Positions 1-6,098 of a stretch of 10,980 nucleotides of DNA are shown here, piece by piece. Under the pieces are notes generated by a model, which was not told where the DNA came from, did no database searches, and saw only the letters and a list, made by a program, of their open reading frames with translations. Source of the DNA: Pseudopedobacter sp. (GTDB lineage: Bacteria > Bacteroidota > Bacteroidia > Sphingobacteriales > Sphingobacteriaceae); assembly GCA_014378285.1 (NCBI GenBank), contig JACMNZ010000226.1, positions 1 through 10,980 of the forward strand, in the 5' to 3' direction. The stretch's first letter is position 1. Each line of letters begins with the position of its first letter. The position numbers were made by a program, and so were the translations under genes.

Positions 1-339
1 AAAGAAACCTTTGATAAACTTTGGAAAAACAACATCGAGTTTCAGGAAGGTTTAGGTCTATTAGATTCTGTGATTATTGATCAACATTACATAAAAAAAA
101 GTCGTTATAATCGTTTACTTTCTGCTTTAGAGGCCAAACCTAATTTCGATTGCATTGGTATTGATGAAAGCACTGCGTTAATAATCCATCAAAAAACTGC
201 TTCCGTTGCTGGCGAAAGTCAGGTTATAAAATTTTCTGAGATGCAAACAGATGGATTGATTGGAGATAATAAACTCATCAAATTCAAAGATGTAAAAATG
301 AGTCTTTTTATAAATGGAGATAAGTTTGTAATAAAGTAG
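1..339 (+). CDS. Cyanophycinase-type peptidase (S51 family), 3' part only
   Basis: This is the C-terminal 112 codons of a gene whose start lies before the window; the frame is open from base 1 to TAG at 337-339. The GTG at 70 is internal, because family sequence (EGLGLL) lies upstream of it. The fragment reads GLGLLDSVIIDQHYIKK, then two arginines (fragment residues 35 and 38), then IGIDESTALII. In cyanophycinases the DQH histidine and the IDE glutamate complete the catalytic site with a serine in the part not seen here. Here they are fragment residues H29 and E56, 27 residues apart, which agrees with the spacing I recall for the Synechocystis enzyme. Characterised members cut cyanophycin (multi-L-arginyl-poly-L-aspartate) into beta-Asp-Arg dipeptides; the two arginines are in the region linked to substrate binding. 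The family is well supported, but the substrate in this organism is inference, since no cyanophycin synthetase or isoaspartyl peptidase is visible. It converges on the minus-strand gene 23 bases downstream. Confidence 0.85.
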   Translation, partial: KETFDKLWKNNIEFQEGLGLLDSVIIDQHYIKKSRYNRLLSALEAKPNFDCIGIDESTALIIHQKTASVAGESQVIKFSEMQTDGLIGDNKLIKFKDVKMSLFINGDKFVIK

Positions 340-362
340 AGTGAGGAAAATATCAAAACATT

Positions 363-719
363 TTAGTTATTTACATCAACCCCAATTAACTCATCCCAAT
401 ATTCTACCGCTCTTCTGTAATGAGGGATGACTATAGAACCGCCAACCAAATTGGCAATCATAAAAATCTCGTTCATTTCTTCGGTATTTACTCCCGCTTC
501 ATGGCATTTTCCTAAATGGTATTTAATACAATCATCACAACGCAAAACCATAGAAGCAACCAATCCCAACATTTCCTTTGTCTTCATATTTAAAGCGCCA
601 TCGGCATAAGTGGTATTATCCAAGGCCAAAAAACGTTTCATATTAATATTTGCCGTTTCAGAAATACGGCTGTTCATTTTTGTACGATAGTCGTTAAACT
701 CTGTTACCAATTTGCCCAT
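363..719 (-). CDS. AhpD-like carboxymuconolactone decarboxylase family protein
   Basis: This is a 118-residue single-domain member of the CMD/AhpD family. The redox motif is complete: E49, then eleven residues, C61, two residues, C64, three residues, H68. That is the E-x11-C-x2-C-x3-H pattern of AhpD-type alkylhydroperoxidases, where the cysteine pair reduces peroxides or recycles a peroxiredoxin and the Glu/His pair relays protons. The tail (ANLVGGSIVIPHYRRAVEYWDEL) also fits the family. True gamma-carboxymuconolactone decarboxylases lack the CxxC pair, so a thiol-redox role is more likely than aromatic catabolism. No signal peptide is visible, so the protein is probably cytoplasmic. ATG at 719 is the natural start. 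No ahpC is adjacent, and the redox partner cannot be named from this window. The gene is transcribed away from the TPR gene across a 276-base AT-rich gap and converges on the cyanophycinase gene. Confidence 0.88.
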   Translation of the reverse strand: MGKLVTEFNDYRTKMNSRISETANINMKRFLALDNTTYADGALNMKTKEMLGLVASMVLRCDDCIKYHLGKCHEAGVNTEEMNEIFMIANLVGGSIVIPHYRRAVEYWDELIGVDVNN

Positions 720-995
720 AATAATTATCTAATTAAGATTTTAAATATAGAGATTTGTAGAACAACGCATCAAAATATTAATAATTTAGCTTTCGCCGAT
801 GTTGAGCAAAGTTCATAAATTCTACTTAGAACTTTAAAAATCAATAAATTAACAGAAGCCTAATTTATTTGTGGATAAATAAATTAAGGTAGTTTTAATT
901 AAAAATTATAATTTGAGAGTAATAATACGTTCAAAGGCGTTGGTCTTTTTAATATTGTGATTTAATAAACGTTCTCTTTAAAATCTATACCAAAC
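720..995. other. Divergent intergenic region
   Basis: This 276-base, strongly AT-rich gap separates the minus-strand AhpD-like gene from the plus-strand TPR gene, so it should hold promoters for both directions. I found no exact match on either strand to the Bacteroidota -7 consensus TAnnTTTG with a TTTG-type -33 element at the right distance. The nearest plus-strand sequence is TATAATTTG at 907-915, with the wrong internal spacing. The one clear structure is the perfect inverted repeat at 861-886, listed separately. I see no ORF of convincing quality and no RNA gene. Confidence 0.6.
861..886. repeat. Perfect 10-bp inverted repeat with 6-nt spacer
   Basis: TAATTTATTT at 861-870 is repeated in inverted orientation as AAATAAATTA at 877-886 around GTGGAT. 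It lies 110 bases before the TPR start codon and about 140 bases from the divergent start codon. No T-tract follows, and both arms are pure A/T, so it is unlikely to be a terminator. It could be an operator for a dimeric regulator, or a chance product of the AT-rich composition. Confidence 0.5.
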
Positions 996-2399
996 ATGGA
1001 AGATGACTTTGAATTTGAGTTTACTGAAGACCCAAAACTATCAGTACAGCGTTACGAAGAAATGATCCGTAATCAGGATCAATACTTTTTTGATGCCTTA
1101 GCTTTTGAAAATATTATCGATTATTACATCGATAAAAACGACCCAATTAAAGGTTTACAAGTAATAGAATATGCAGTTTCCCAACATCCTTTTGCCGCAA
1201 TTTTTCATATTAAAAAAGCACAGTTACATGTTTTTACCAATGAAATAGACCTAGCTTTTGAGTCTTTAGAAAAAGCAGAAATGCTTGAGCCTTCTGATGC
1301 TGATATTTACATGATCAAAGGCAACATATTTGAAAGTATGGATCGCCATGATGATGCCCTCGAAAACCTGAAAAAAGCTTTGGAAATGGCAGAGGTTAAA
1401 GATGAGGTTTTGATGCAGATTGCTTTTGTTTACCAAAATATGGGCGATTATGAAGAAGCCATAAAATATCTGAAACTCTGTTTAGAAAACAACATGGAAA
1501 ACCAAGACGCCTTGTATGAAATGGCGTTTTGTTATGATGTTTTGGATAAACAGGAAGAAAGCATTCTATTTTACGAGCAATATATTGATAGCGAACCTTA
1601 CTCCTTTGCGGCCTGGTATAATTTAGGTAACGCTTTCCATAAATTAAGTTTGTTTGAAAAAGCCATTGATGCTTATGATTATGCCATCTTAATCAAAGAA
1701 AGTTTTGCTTCGGCATACTTTAATAAAGGAAATGCTTTAGTACAATTAGACCGCTTTAATGAGGCTATTGAGGTTTATCGCCAAACTTTTGAGTACGAAC
1801 CACCAAATGCCGACACTTATTGCGCTATGGGCGAGTGTTACGAAAAGCTAGAGAAAATGGATGAGGCTCGTTCATTTTACAAAAAAGCCGTTAAAATGGA
1901 CACCAAAATGGCTGATGCTTGGTATGGAATTGGAGTAACGCTAGATTTTGAAGATCGCCATTTTGAATCCCTACATTTCTATAAAAAAGCTTTAAACATT
2001 GATGATGAAAACCCAGATTATTGGTTTGCCATTGCAGATGCTCATTATAAATTAAATAATCTGACTGAATCTGTTTCAGCTTATGAAAAAGTAATAGAGT
2101 ATAATCCTTTAGATGTAGAGGCTTGGTTAGATTATTCTTCTATCGTTTTTGAGCAAAAAGATTTAAAGAAATGTGTGGAAATTATTTCAGAAGGCATAAA
2201 AAACAATCCAGATTCTGCAGATTTATATTACCGTTTAGTAGCCTATCTTTTCGCAGACGGTCAGCTTAATGAAGCTTTAAATCAATTACAGATTGCACTA
2301 AGCACCGATGCTGAAAAACACTTTTTACTGTTTGAATATTTGCCACAATTGCACTCCAATAAAGTGATAGTAGATATTATTAATAGCTATATTAAATAG
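996..2399 (+). CDS. Tetratricopeptide repeat (TPR) protein
   Basis: This 467-residue protein is built almost wholly of TPRs. I count about twelve 34-residue units from residue ~32 to ~440, several with the canonical pattern (W/Y-x2-[LIY]-G-x3, then A-x3-[FY]-x-[KR]-A, ending in P). Clear examples are AWYNLGNAFHKLSLFEKAID and ADAWYGIGVTLDFEDRHFES. The N-terminus is very acidic (MEDDFEFEFTEDP) and there is no signal peptide or membrane segment, so a cytoplasmic protein-binding scaffold is expected. There is no fused catalytic or DNA-binding domain. ATG at 996 is chosen because the acidic leader reads straight into the repeats and I noticed no better in-frame start upstream. It follows the long divergent gap and ends at a strong terminator (2429-2460), so it is probably monocistronic. 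Its partner cannot be deduced. I recall TPR genes near comA and aroE in other Bacteroidota but cannot check that here. Confidence 0.9.
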   Translation: MEDDFEFEFTEDPKLSVQRYEEMIRNQDQYFFDALAFENIIDYYIDKNDPIKGLQVIEYAVSQHPFAAIFHIKKAQLHVFTNEIDLAFESLEKAEMLEPSDADIYMIKGNIFESMDRHDDALENLKKALEMAEVKDEVLMQIAFVYQNMGDYEEAIKYLKLCLENNMENQDALYEMAFCYDVLDKQEESILFYEQYIDSEPYSFAAWYNLGNAFHKLSLFEKAIDAYDYAILIKESFASAYFNKGNALVQLDRFNEAIEVYRQTFEYEPPNADTYCAMGECYEKLEKMDEARSFYKKAVKMDTKMADAWYGIGVTLDFEDRHFESLHFYKKALNIDDENPDYWFAIADAHYKLNNLTESVSAYEKVIEYNPLDVEAWLDYSSIVFEQKDLKKCVEIISEGIKNNPDSADLYYRLVAYLFADGQLNEALNQLQIALSTDAEKHFLLFEYLPQLHSNKVIVDIINSYIK

Positions 2400-2428
2400 G
2401 TTTAATGTAAAAATCTATAGGTTAAAAC

Positions 2429-2460
2429 AATCCGAATATAAATTTTCGGATTTTTTTTTT
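2429..2460 (+). terminator. Rho-independent terminator after the TPR gene
   Basis: AATCCGAA (2429-2436) pairs perfectly with TTCGGATT (2445-2452) around an 8-nt loop, and the T-run continues without a break to 2460. It ends the TPR transcript. It leaves only 18 bases before the comA start codon, so a downstream promoter would have to overlap it. Confidence 0.85.
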
Positions 2461-2478
2461 GATTTTTGACCCAGAAAT

Positions 2479-3243
2479 ATGAATTATAATTTAAACGACT
2501 TACCTGAACGCACAGTTAAACCAAGAGAAAATGGCTTAACAATGGTGATGGATAAAGGGCTTAGCCTTAGACAAGTAGAAGATTTTTTAGAAGTTGCTAG
2601 TTCTCATACAGATATTGTAAAATTAGGCTGGACAACTTCTTTTGTAACCCCAAACCTTAAAGAGAAACTAAAACTTTACAGAGATAATAACATCCCCGTT
2701 TACTTTGGTGGGACTTTATTTGAAGCTTTTGTAATTAGAAATCAGTTTGAAGATTACAGAAAAGTTTTAGATGAATTTGATATGAAATTTGTTGAAGTTT
2801 CTGACGGTTCCATTGAAATACCCCACGATGAAAAATGTGAATACATACGTAAACTAAGTAGCCAGGTTACTGTAATTTCTGAAGTTGGATCTAAGGACGA
2901 GAAAAAGATTTTTGCGCCTTACAAATGGATAAAACTGATGAAAGCAGAAATTGAAGCTGGTTCCTGGAAGGTTATTGCCGAAGCAAGAGAAGGTGGAAAT
3001 GTGGGGATTTATAGAGATTCAGGAGAGGTACGCCAAGGTTTGGTAGATGAAATTCTAACTCAAATACCAGAAGAAACCATTATTTGGGAAGCTCCGCAAA
3101 AAGCACAACAAGTTTGGTTTATAGAGTTGATTGGTGCCAACGTAAATTTAGGTAACATTGCTCCCGCAGAAGTTATTCCTTTAGAAACTATCCGCTTGGG
3201 ATTACGTGGCGATACTTTCAATCATTTTTTAAATATGAAATAA
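2479..3243 (+). CDS. comA: Phosphosulfolactate synthase (ComA family)
   Basis: This 254-residue protein matches the ComA/YitD family over its full length. The family adds bisulfite to phosphoenolpyruvate to give (2R)-phospho-3-sulfolactate and has a TIM-barrel fold. Conserved blocks appear in order: RTVKPRENGLTMVMDKG near residue 10, DIVKLGWTTS near 45, YFGGTLFEAF near 75, EVSDGSIEIPHDEK near 106, SEVGSKDEKK near 134, AEAREGGNVGIY near 168, WEAPQKAQQVWFIELIGANV near 203 and NLGNIAPAEVIPLETIRLGL near 223. Length agrees with the archaeal enzymes (about 250). In methanogens this is the first committed step to coenzyme M; in Bacillus it leads to spore sulfolactate. Neither fits this organism, so the downstream use is open. 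Sulfonate head groups of Bacteroidota sulfonolipids are a possible sink, by inference. No comB or comC is in the window. It lies between two terminator-like hairpins, directly upstream of aroE. Confidence 0.9.
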   Translation: MNYNLNDLPERTVKPRENGLTMVMDKGLSLRQVEDFLEVASSHTDIVKLGWTTSFVTPNLKEKLKLYRDNNIPVYFGGTLFEAFVIRNQFEDYRKVLDEFDMKFVEVSDGSIEIPHDEKCEYIRKLSSQVTVISEVGSKDEKKIFAPYKWIKLMKAEIEAGSWKVIAEAREGGNVGIYRDSGEVRQGLVDEILTQIPEETIIWEAPQKAQQVWFIELIGANVNLGNIAPAEVIPLETIRLGLRGDTFNHFLNMK

Positions 3244-3246
3244 TAT

Positions 3247-3273
3247 AAAAAAGCGTTTAATAGACGCTTTTTT
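3247..3273. terminator. Terminator-like hairpin between comA and aroE
   Basis: AAAAAAGCGT (3247-3256) pairs perfectly with ACGCTTTTTT (3264-3273); an additional U-G pair would leave a 5-nt loop. The T-rich right arm and A-rich left arm make it look like a terminator from either strand. It begins 4 bases after the comA stop and ends 12 bases before the aroE ATG, so aroE expression depends on readthrough or on a promoter overlapping this hairpin or inside comA. Confidence 0.75.
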
Positions 3274-3285
3274 GATTTTGTGACA

Positions 3286-4068
3286 ATGAAAAAATACGGA
3301 TTAATTGGGTATCCTTTAACCCATTCCTTCTCTGAAAAATATTTTACAGAAAAATTTGAGAGGGAGAAAATTGAGGACACTTCCTATAGTTTAATCACCA
3401 TGGAAAATATCAATGATTTTCCAAAATTGGTTAAAAATAATCCTGATTTAAAAGGTGTTAACGTTACCATTCCTCATAAAATAAATGTCATCCCTTTTAT
3501 GGATGAATTAAGCAAGGAAGCGAAAGGCGTTGGGGCTGTAAATTGTATTAAGATACTTGTAGAGCATTCTGTTACTGATTTGATGATGGGAGAGTTATCC
3601 ACCTTAAAAAGCAAAAAACTTATCGGTTATAATACCGATGCTTATGGGTTTGAAACTTCTATTACTCCTTTTATTAAACCTCACCATAAAAATGCTTTAA
3701 TTTTAGGAAATGGAGGTGCGGCAAAAGCCATCCAATATGTACTTAAGAAACTGAATATCCCTTTTAAACTGGTAAGCAGAAATGCTAAAAAAGGAATGTT
3801 AAGCTATGATCAACTATCAAAAAAAACATTAACAGAATATCAAATTATATTGAATACAACACCTTTGGGCACTTATCCAAATGTAGGTGAATGTCCTAAT
3901 ATTCCTTACCAACATTTAACAGATAAGCATTTATTATATGATTTGGTTTATAATCCGGCAGAAACTTTATTCTTACAAAAAGGAAAAGAACAAGGCGCAA
4001 CAATAAAAAACGGAGCTGATATGTTAGTTTTGCAAGCCGAAAAATCTTGGGAAATCTGGAATAAATAG
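3286..4068 (+). CDS. aroE: Shikimate dehydrogenase
   Basis: This NADPH-dependent enzyme reduces 3-dehydroshikimate to shikimate, the fourth step of chorismate and aromatic amino acid synthesis. The 260-residue protein has the shikimate-binding serines in GYPLTHSFS (S14, S16), GVNVTIPHK with catalytic K65, GAVNCI with N86, GYNTDAYGFE with catalytic D118, the dinucleotide-binding loop LGNGGAAKA (~140-148), a cofactor-type LVSRNAKK, NTTPLG, and Q250 in the C-terminal LVLQAEKSWEIW. ATG 3286 is preferred over GTG 3280 because homologues begin at MKKYGLIGYPL. S14, S16, K65 and N86 keep E. coli numbering, but the catalytic Asp is 118 instead of 102. About 16 extra residues therefore lie between NCIKI and KLIGYNTD (bases ~3550-3618). 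It follows comA after a terminator-like hairpin and is separated from gldD by 71 bases. Confidence 0.95.
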   Translation: MKKYGLIGYPLTHSFSEKYFTEKFEREKIEDTSYSLITMENINDFPKLVKNNPDLKGVNVTIPHKINVIPFMDELSKEAKGVGAVNCIKILVEHSVTDLMMGELSTLKSKKLIGYNTDAYGFETSITPFIKPHHKNALILGNGGAAKAIQYVLKKLNIPFKLVSRNAKKGMLSYDQLSKKTLTEYQIILNTTPLGTYPNVGECPNIPYQHLTDKHLLYDLVYNPAETLFLQKGKEQGATIKNGADMLVLQAEKSWEIWNK

Positions 4069-4139
4069 TTCTATTAAGAATAAAAATTTCTTCTTTTAAC
4101 TGCTTATAATCAACAAGAATTATTTACCTTCAAAGCCTA

Positions 4140-4721
4140 ATGAAATATTTGTTTTTAATTCTTATTTCTGCATTGTTTATATCCGCTTGTAGCCATAACA
4201 ACGATTATTCGCCAAAGCCTAGAGGATATTTCAGGTTAGAATTTCCTATAAAAGAATACGAAACTTTTGATAAAAATCCTTACTACAGTTTTGAATTTCC
4301 AAAGTATGCAAAAATGTATTTAGATAGTGCTGATGGTAACCAACCAAATTGGTATAATTTAACTTTCCCACAGTTTAATGGCCGGCTGCACATCAGTTAT
4401 TATAAAATAAAAACCAAACAAGATTTAAATAATCTGATAGAAGATTCTAGAAAATTAGCCTTTAAACATACCGTTAAAGCAACTGGGATTGATGAAGGAG
4501 TTATTTCTTCTCCACAAAATAATGTTCACGGAATTTATTATACCATAGATGGCAATACAGCCTCTTCCACTCAGTTTTTTTTAACAGATAGTACCAAAAA
4601 TTTTTTGCGTGGAGCTTTATATTTTAATGAAAAGCCCCAAGCAGACTCTATTGAGCCTGTTGTAAAATTTATTAAAACAGATATAGATAAACTGATTAAA
4701 ACGTTAAAGTGGAAAAATTAA
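4140..4721 (+). CDS. gldD: Gliding motility lipoprotein GldD
   Basis: This is a 193-residue lipoprotein. The N-terminal hydrophobic stretch ends in the lipobox ISAC with C17 as the lipidation site. The mature part carries blocks I recognise from GldD: YSPKPRGYFRLEFPIKEYE just after the lipobox, PYYSFEFPKYAKMY, NLTFPQFNGRLHISYYKI, ASSTQFFLTDSTKNFLRGAL, and a C-terminal LIKTLKWKN. In Flavobacterium johnsoniae GldD is required for gliding and is linked to type IX secretion and adhesin function; its biochemical activity is not known to me. GldD orthologues also occur in Bacteroidota not described as gliders, so motility here is inference. The usual neighbours I recall (ssb, gldE, mutY) are absent; instead aroE precedes it and a secreted hydrolase follows after 12 bases, probably on the same transcript. 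ATG at 4140 is set by the signal peptide. Confidence 0.9.
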   Translation: MKYLFLILISALFISACSHNNDYSPKPRGYFRLEFPIKEYETFDKNPYYSFEFPKYAKMYLDSADGNQPNWYNLTFPQFNGRLHISYYKIKTKQDLNNLIEDSRKLAFKHTVKATGIDEGVISSPQNNVHGIYYTIDGNTASSTQFFLTDSTKNFLRGALYFNEKPQADSIEPVVKFIKTDIDKLIKTLKWKN

Positions 4722-4733
4722 GAATATCATAAA

Positions 4734-6044
4734 ATGAGAAAATATAAATTACTGTTTTTGTTTTTGTTGATGGGTTTTTATGCCTCAGCACAAAACATTT
4801 TAGCCCACATCAATACGGCTAATGATTTTTTTGACAAGCTAGATCAAGGAAAATATACCGAAGCGCAAAATCTTTTTGATGATAGCGTAAAAGCTAAACT
4901 TCCGCCCGCAACGTTAGAAAAAATTTGGAAGCAAATTCAAGACAATTTAGGCAAATTTGAATCTGTAGATGGTGCTCAAAATAAAACTCAAGGCGAGTAT
5001 CAACTGGTTGTGTTAGATTGTAAGTTTACAAATGATACCCAACCTTTTCAATTCGTTTTTAATAAAACCAATAAATTAGTTGGCTTTTTTGCCTTACCAA
5101 AAAATAACAAAGTAGCCTATAAATTACCTGTTTACAATAACCCAAGCAGTTATGTAGAAAAACTGATTACCATAAAATCTGGCAATCATGAATTACCTGC
5201 AATGTTAACTTTGCCTAGAGATAGTATGAACTGCCCCGTTGTAGTTTTGGTTCATGGTTCTGGCCCTGCCGATATGGATGAGACTGTAGGTGCTCAAAAA
5301 CCTTTTAAAGATATTGCAATTGGCCTGGCAGCAAAAGGAATTGCTTCTGTTAGATATGTTAAAAGAAGTACACTTTTTCCAGCCGATTTTAAAGGCGCAT
5401 TCACTACAAAATTAGAGGTAGAAGATGATGCCTTAAACGTAATTGCTTACGCTAAAAAAGTTTCCCAGGTAGATTCTCAAAAAGTTTATCTTTTTGGGCA
5501 TAGTTTAGGCGGAATGCTGGCTCCTAGAATAGCCTCAAAAACAAATTTGAAGGGAATAATCTTAGCCTCAGCACCAGCTAGAAAACTCCAAGATATTTCA
5601 TTAGAGCAAAATAATTATTTTTATACGCTATCAAAAGACACCACAAAAGCTGGCAAATTAGCTTTGGCTGATGCCGAAAAACAATTAAATTTTGCCAAAA
5701 CATTAACCAGTAAAACTTTAGCTCCAGATTCTATTATTTTGGGTTTACCTGCATCTTATTGGGTAGATTTAAATGAATATAATCAGGTTGCAACCGCAAA
5801 AAAATTAGACGATAGAATTTTAATTATTCAAGGAGGAAATGATTTTCAGGTAAGCCAAAAAGATTATAATTTATGGGTTAGTGGTTTAAAAGGCAAAAAA
5901 CAGGTAGATTTTAAACTTTATCCCCTACTTAATCATCTGTTTTCTTTTGCTAGCGAAAAAGGTAGTGTTTCCCAATACCAAGAACAAGGAAATGTGGATC
6001 AACCCGTAATTGATGATGTTGCCAGTTGGATACTTCAAAAATAA
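4734..6044 (+). CDS. Secreted DUF3887-alpha/beta hydrolase (esterase-like)
   Basis: This 436-residue protein has a signal peptide ending in ASA-Q (cleavage likely after A19), so it is exported. Residues ~22-120 look like a DUF3887 domain, a small NTF2-like fold often fused to hydrolases. Residues ~138-436 form an alpha/beta hydrolase: oxyanion-region motif LVHGSGPADMDE, nucleophile elbow GHSLGG with S257, acid D370 in QGGNDFQVS and histidine H401 in LLNHLFSF, a complete and correctly ordered Ser-Asp-His triad. The likely activity is hydrolysis of an ester or a related carboxyl or acyl bond in the periplasm or outside the cell; the substrate cannot be told. It follows gldD by 12 bases and is probably co-transcribed with it. 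No lipobox cysteine is present, so unlike its neighbour it should be soluble. Family membership is firm; the DUF3887 label comes from sequence character. Confidence 0.87.
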   Translation: MRKYKLLFLFLLMGFYASAQNILAHINTANDFFDKLDQGKYTEAQNLFDDSVKAKLPPATLEKIWKQIQDNLGKFESVDGAQNKTQGEYQLVVLDCKFTNDTQPFQFVFNKTNKLVGFFALPKNNKVAYKLPVYNNPSSYVEKLITIKSGNHELPAMLTLPRDSMNCPVVVLVHGSGPADMDETVGAQKPFKDIAIGLAAKGIASVRYVKRSTLFPADFKGAFTTKLEVEDDALNVIAYAKKVSQVDSQKVYLFGHSLGGMLAPRIASKTNLKGIILASAPARKLQDISLEQNNYFYTLSKDTTKAGKLALADAEKQLNFAKTLTSKTLAPDSIILGLPASYWVDLNEYNQVATAKKLDDRILIIQGGNDFQVSQKDYNLWVSGLKGKKQVDFKLYPLLNHLFSFASEKGSVSQYQEQGNVDQPVIDDVASWILQK

Positions 6045-6098
6045 TTTGCGCTACCAATTAAAAAATTTGTTTATCATCTGAATCTGTGAATGCACTGT

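Noticed and set aside
427..609. 60-codon plus-strand ORF opposite the AhpD-like gene
   Set aside because: It lies wholly antisense to a well-supported gene and its translation shows no recognisable protein character.
907..915. TATAATTTG as the promoter of the TPR gene
   Set aside because: The spacing between TA and TTTG does not match the consensus and the nearest upstream TTTG (868-871) is too far away.
3280..3285. GTG at 3280 as the aroE start
   Set aside because: It would add only two residues (MT) to the standard family N-terminus MKKYGLIGYPL, which begins at ATG 3286.
4076..4097. AAGAA...TTCTT hairpin followed by CTTTT after aroE
   Set aside because: The 5-bp A/T-dominated stem is too weak and is easily produced by chance in this AT-rich gap.
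4125..4132. TACCTTCA before gldD as a Bacteroidota -7 promoter element
   Set aside because: It misses the TG of TAnnTTTG and there is no TTTG-type -33 element at the right distance; the implied leader would be only a few bases long.
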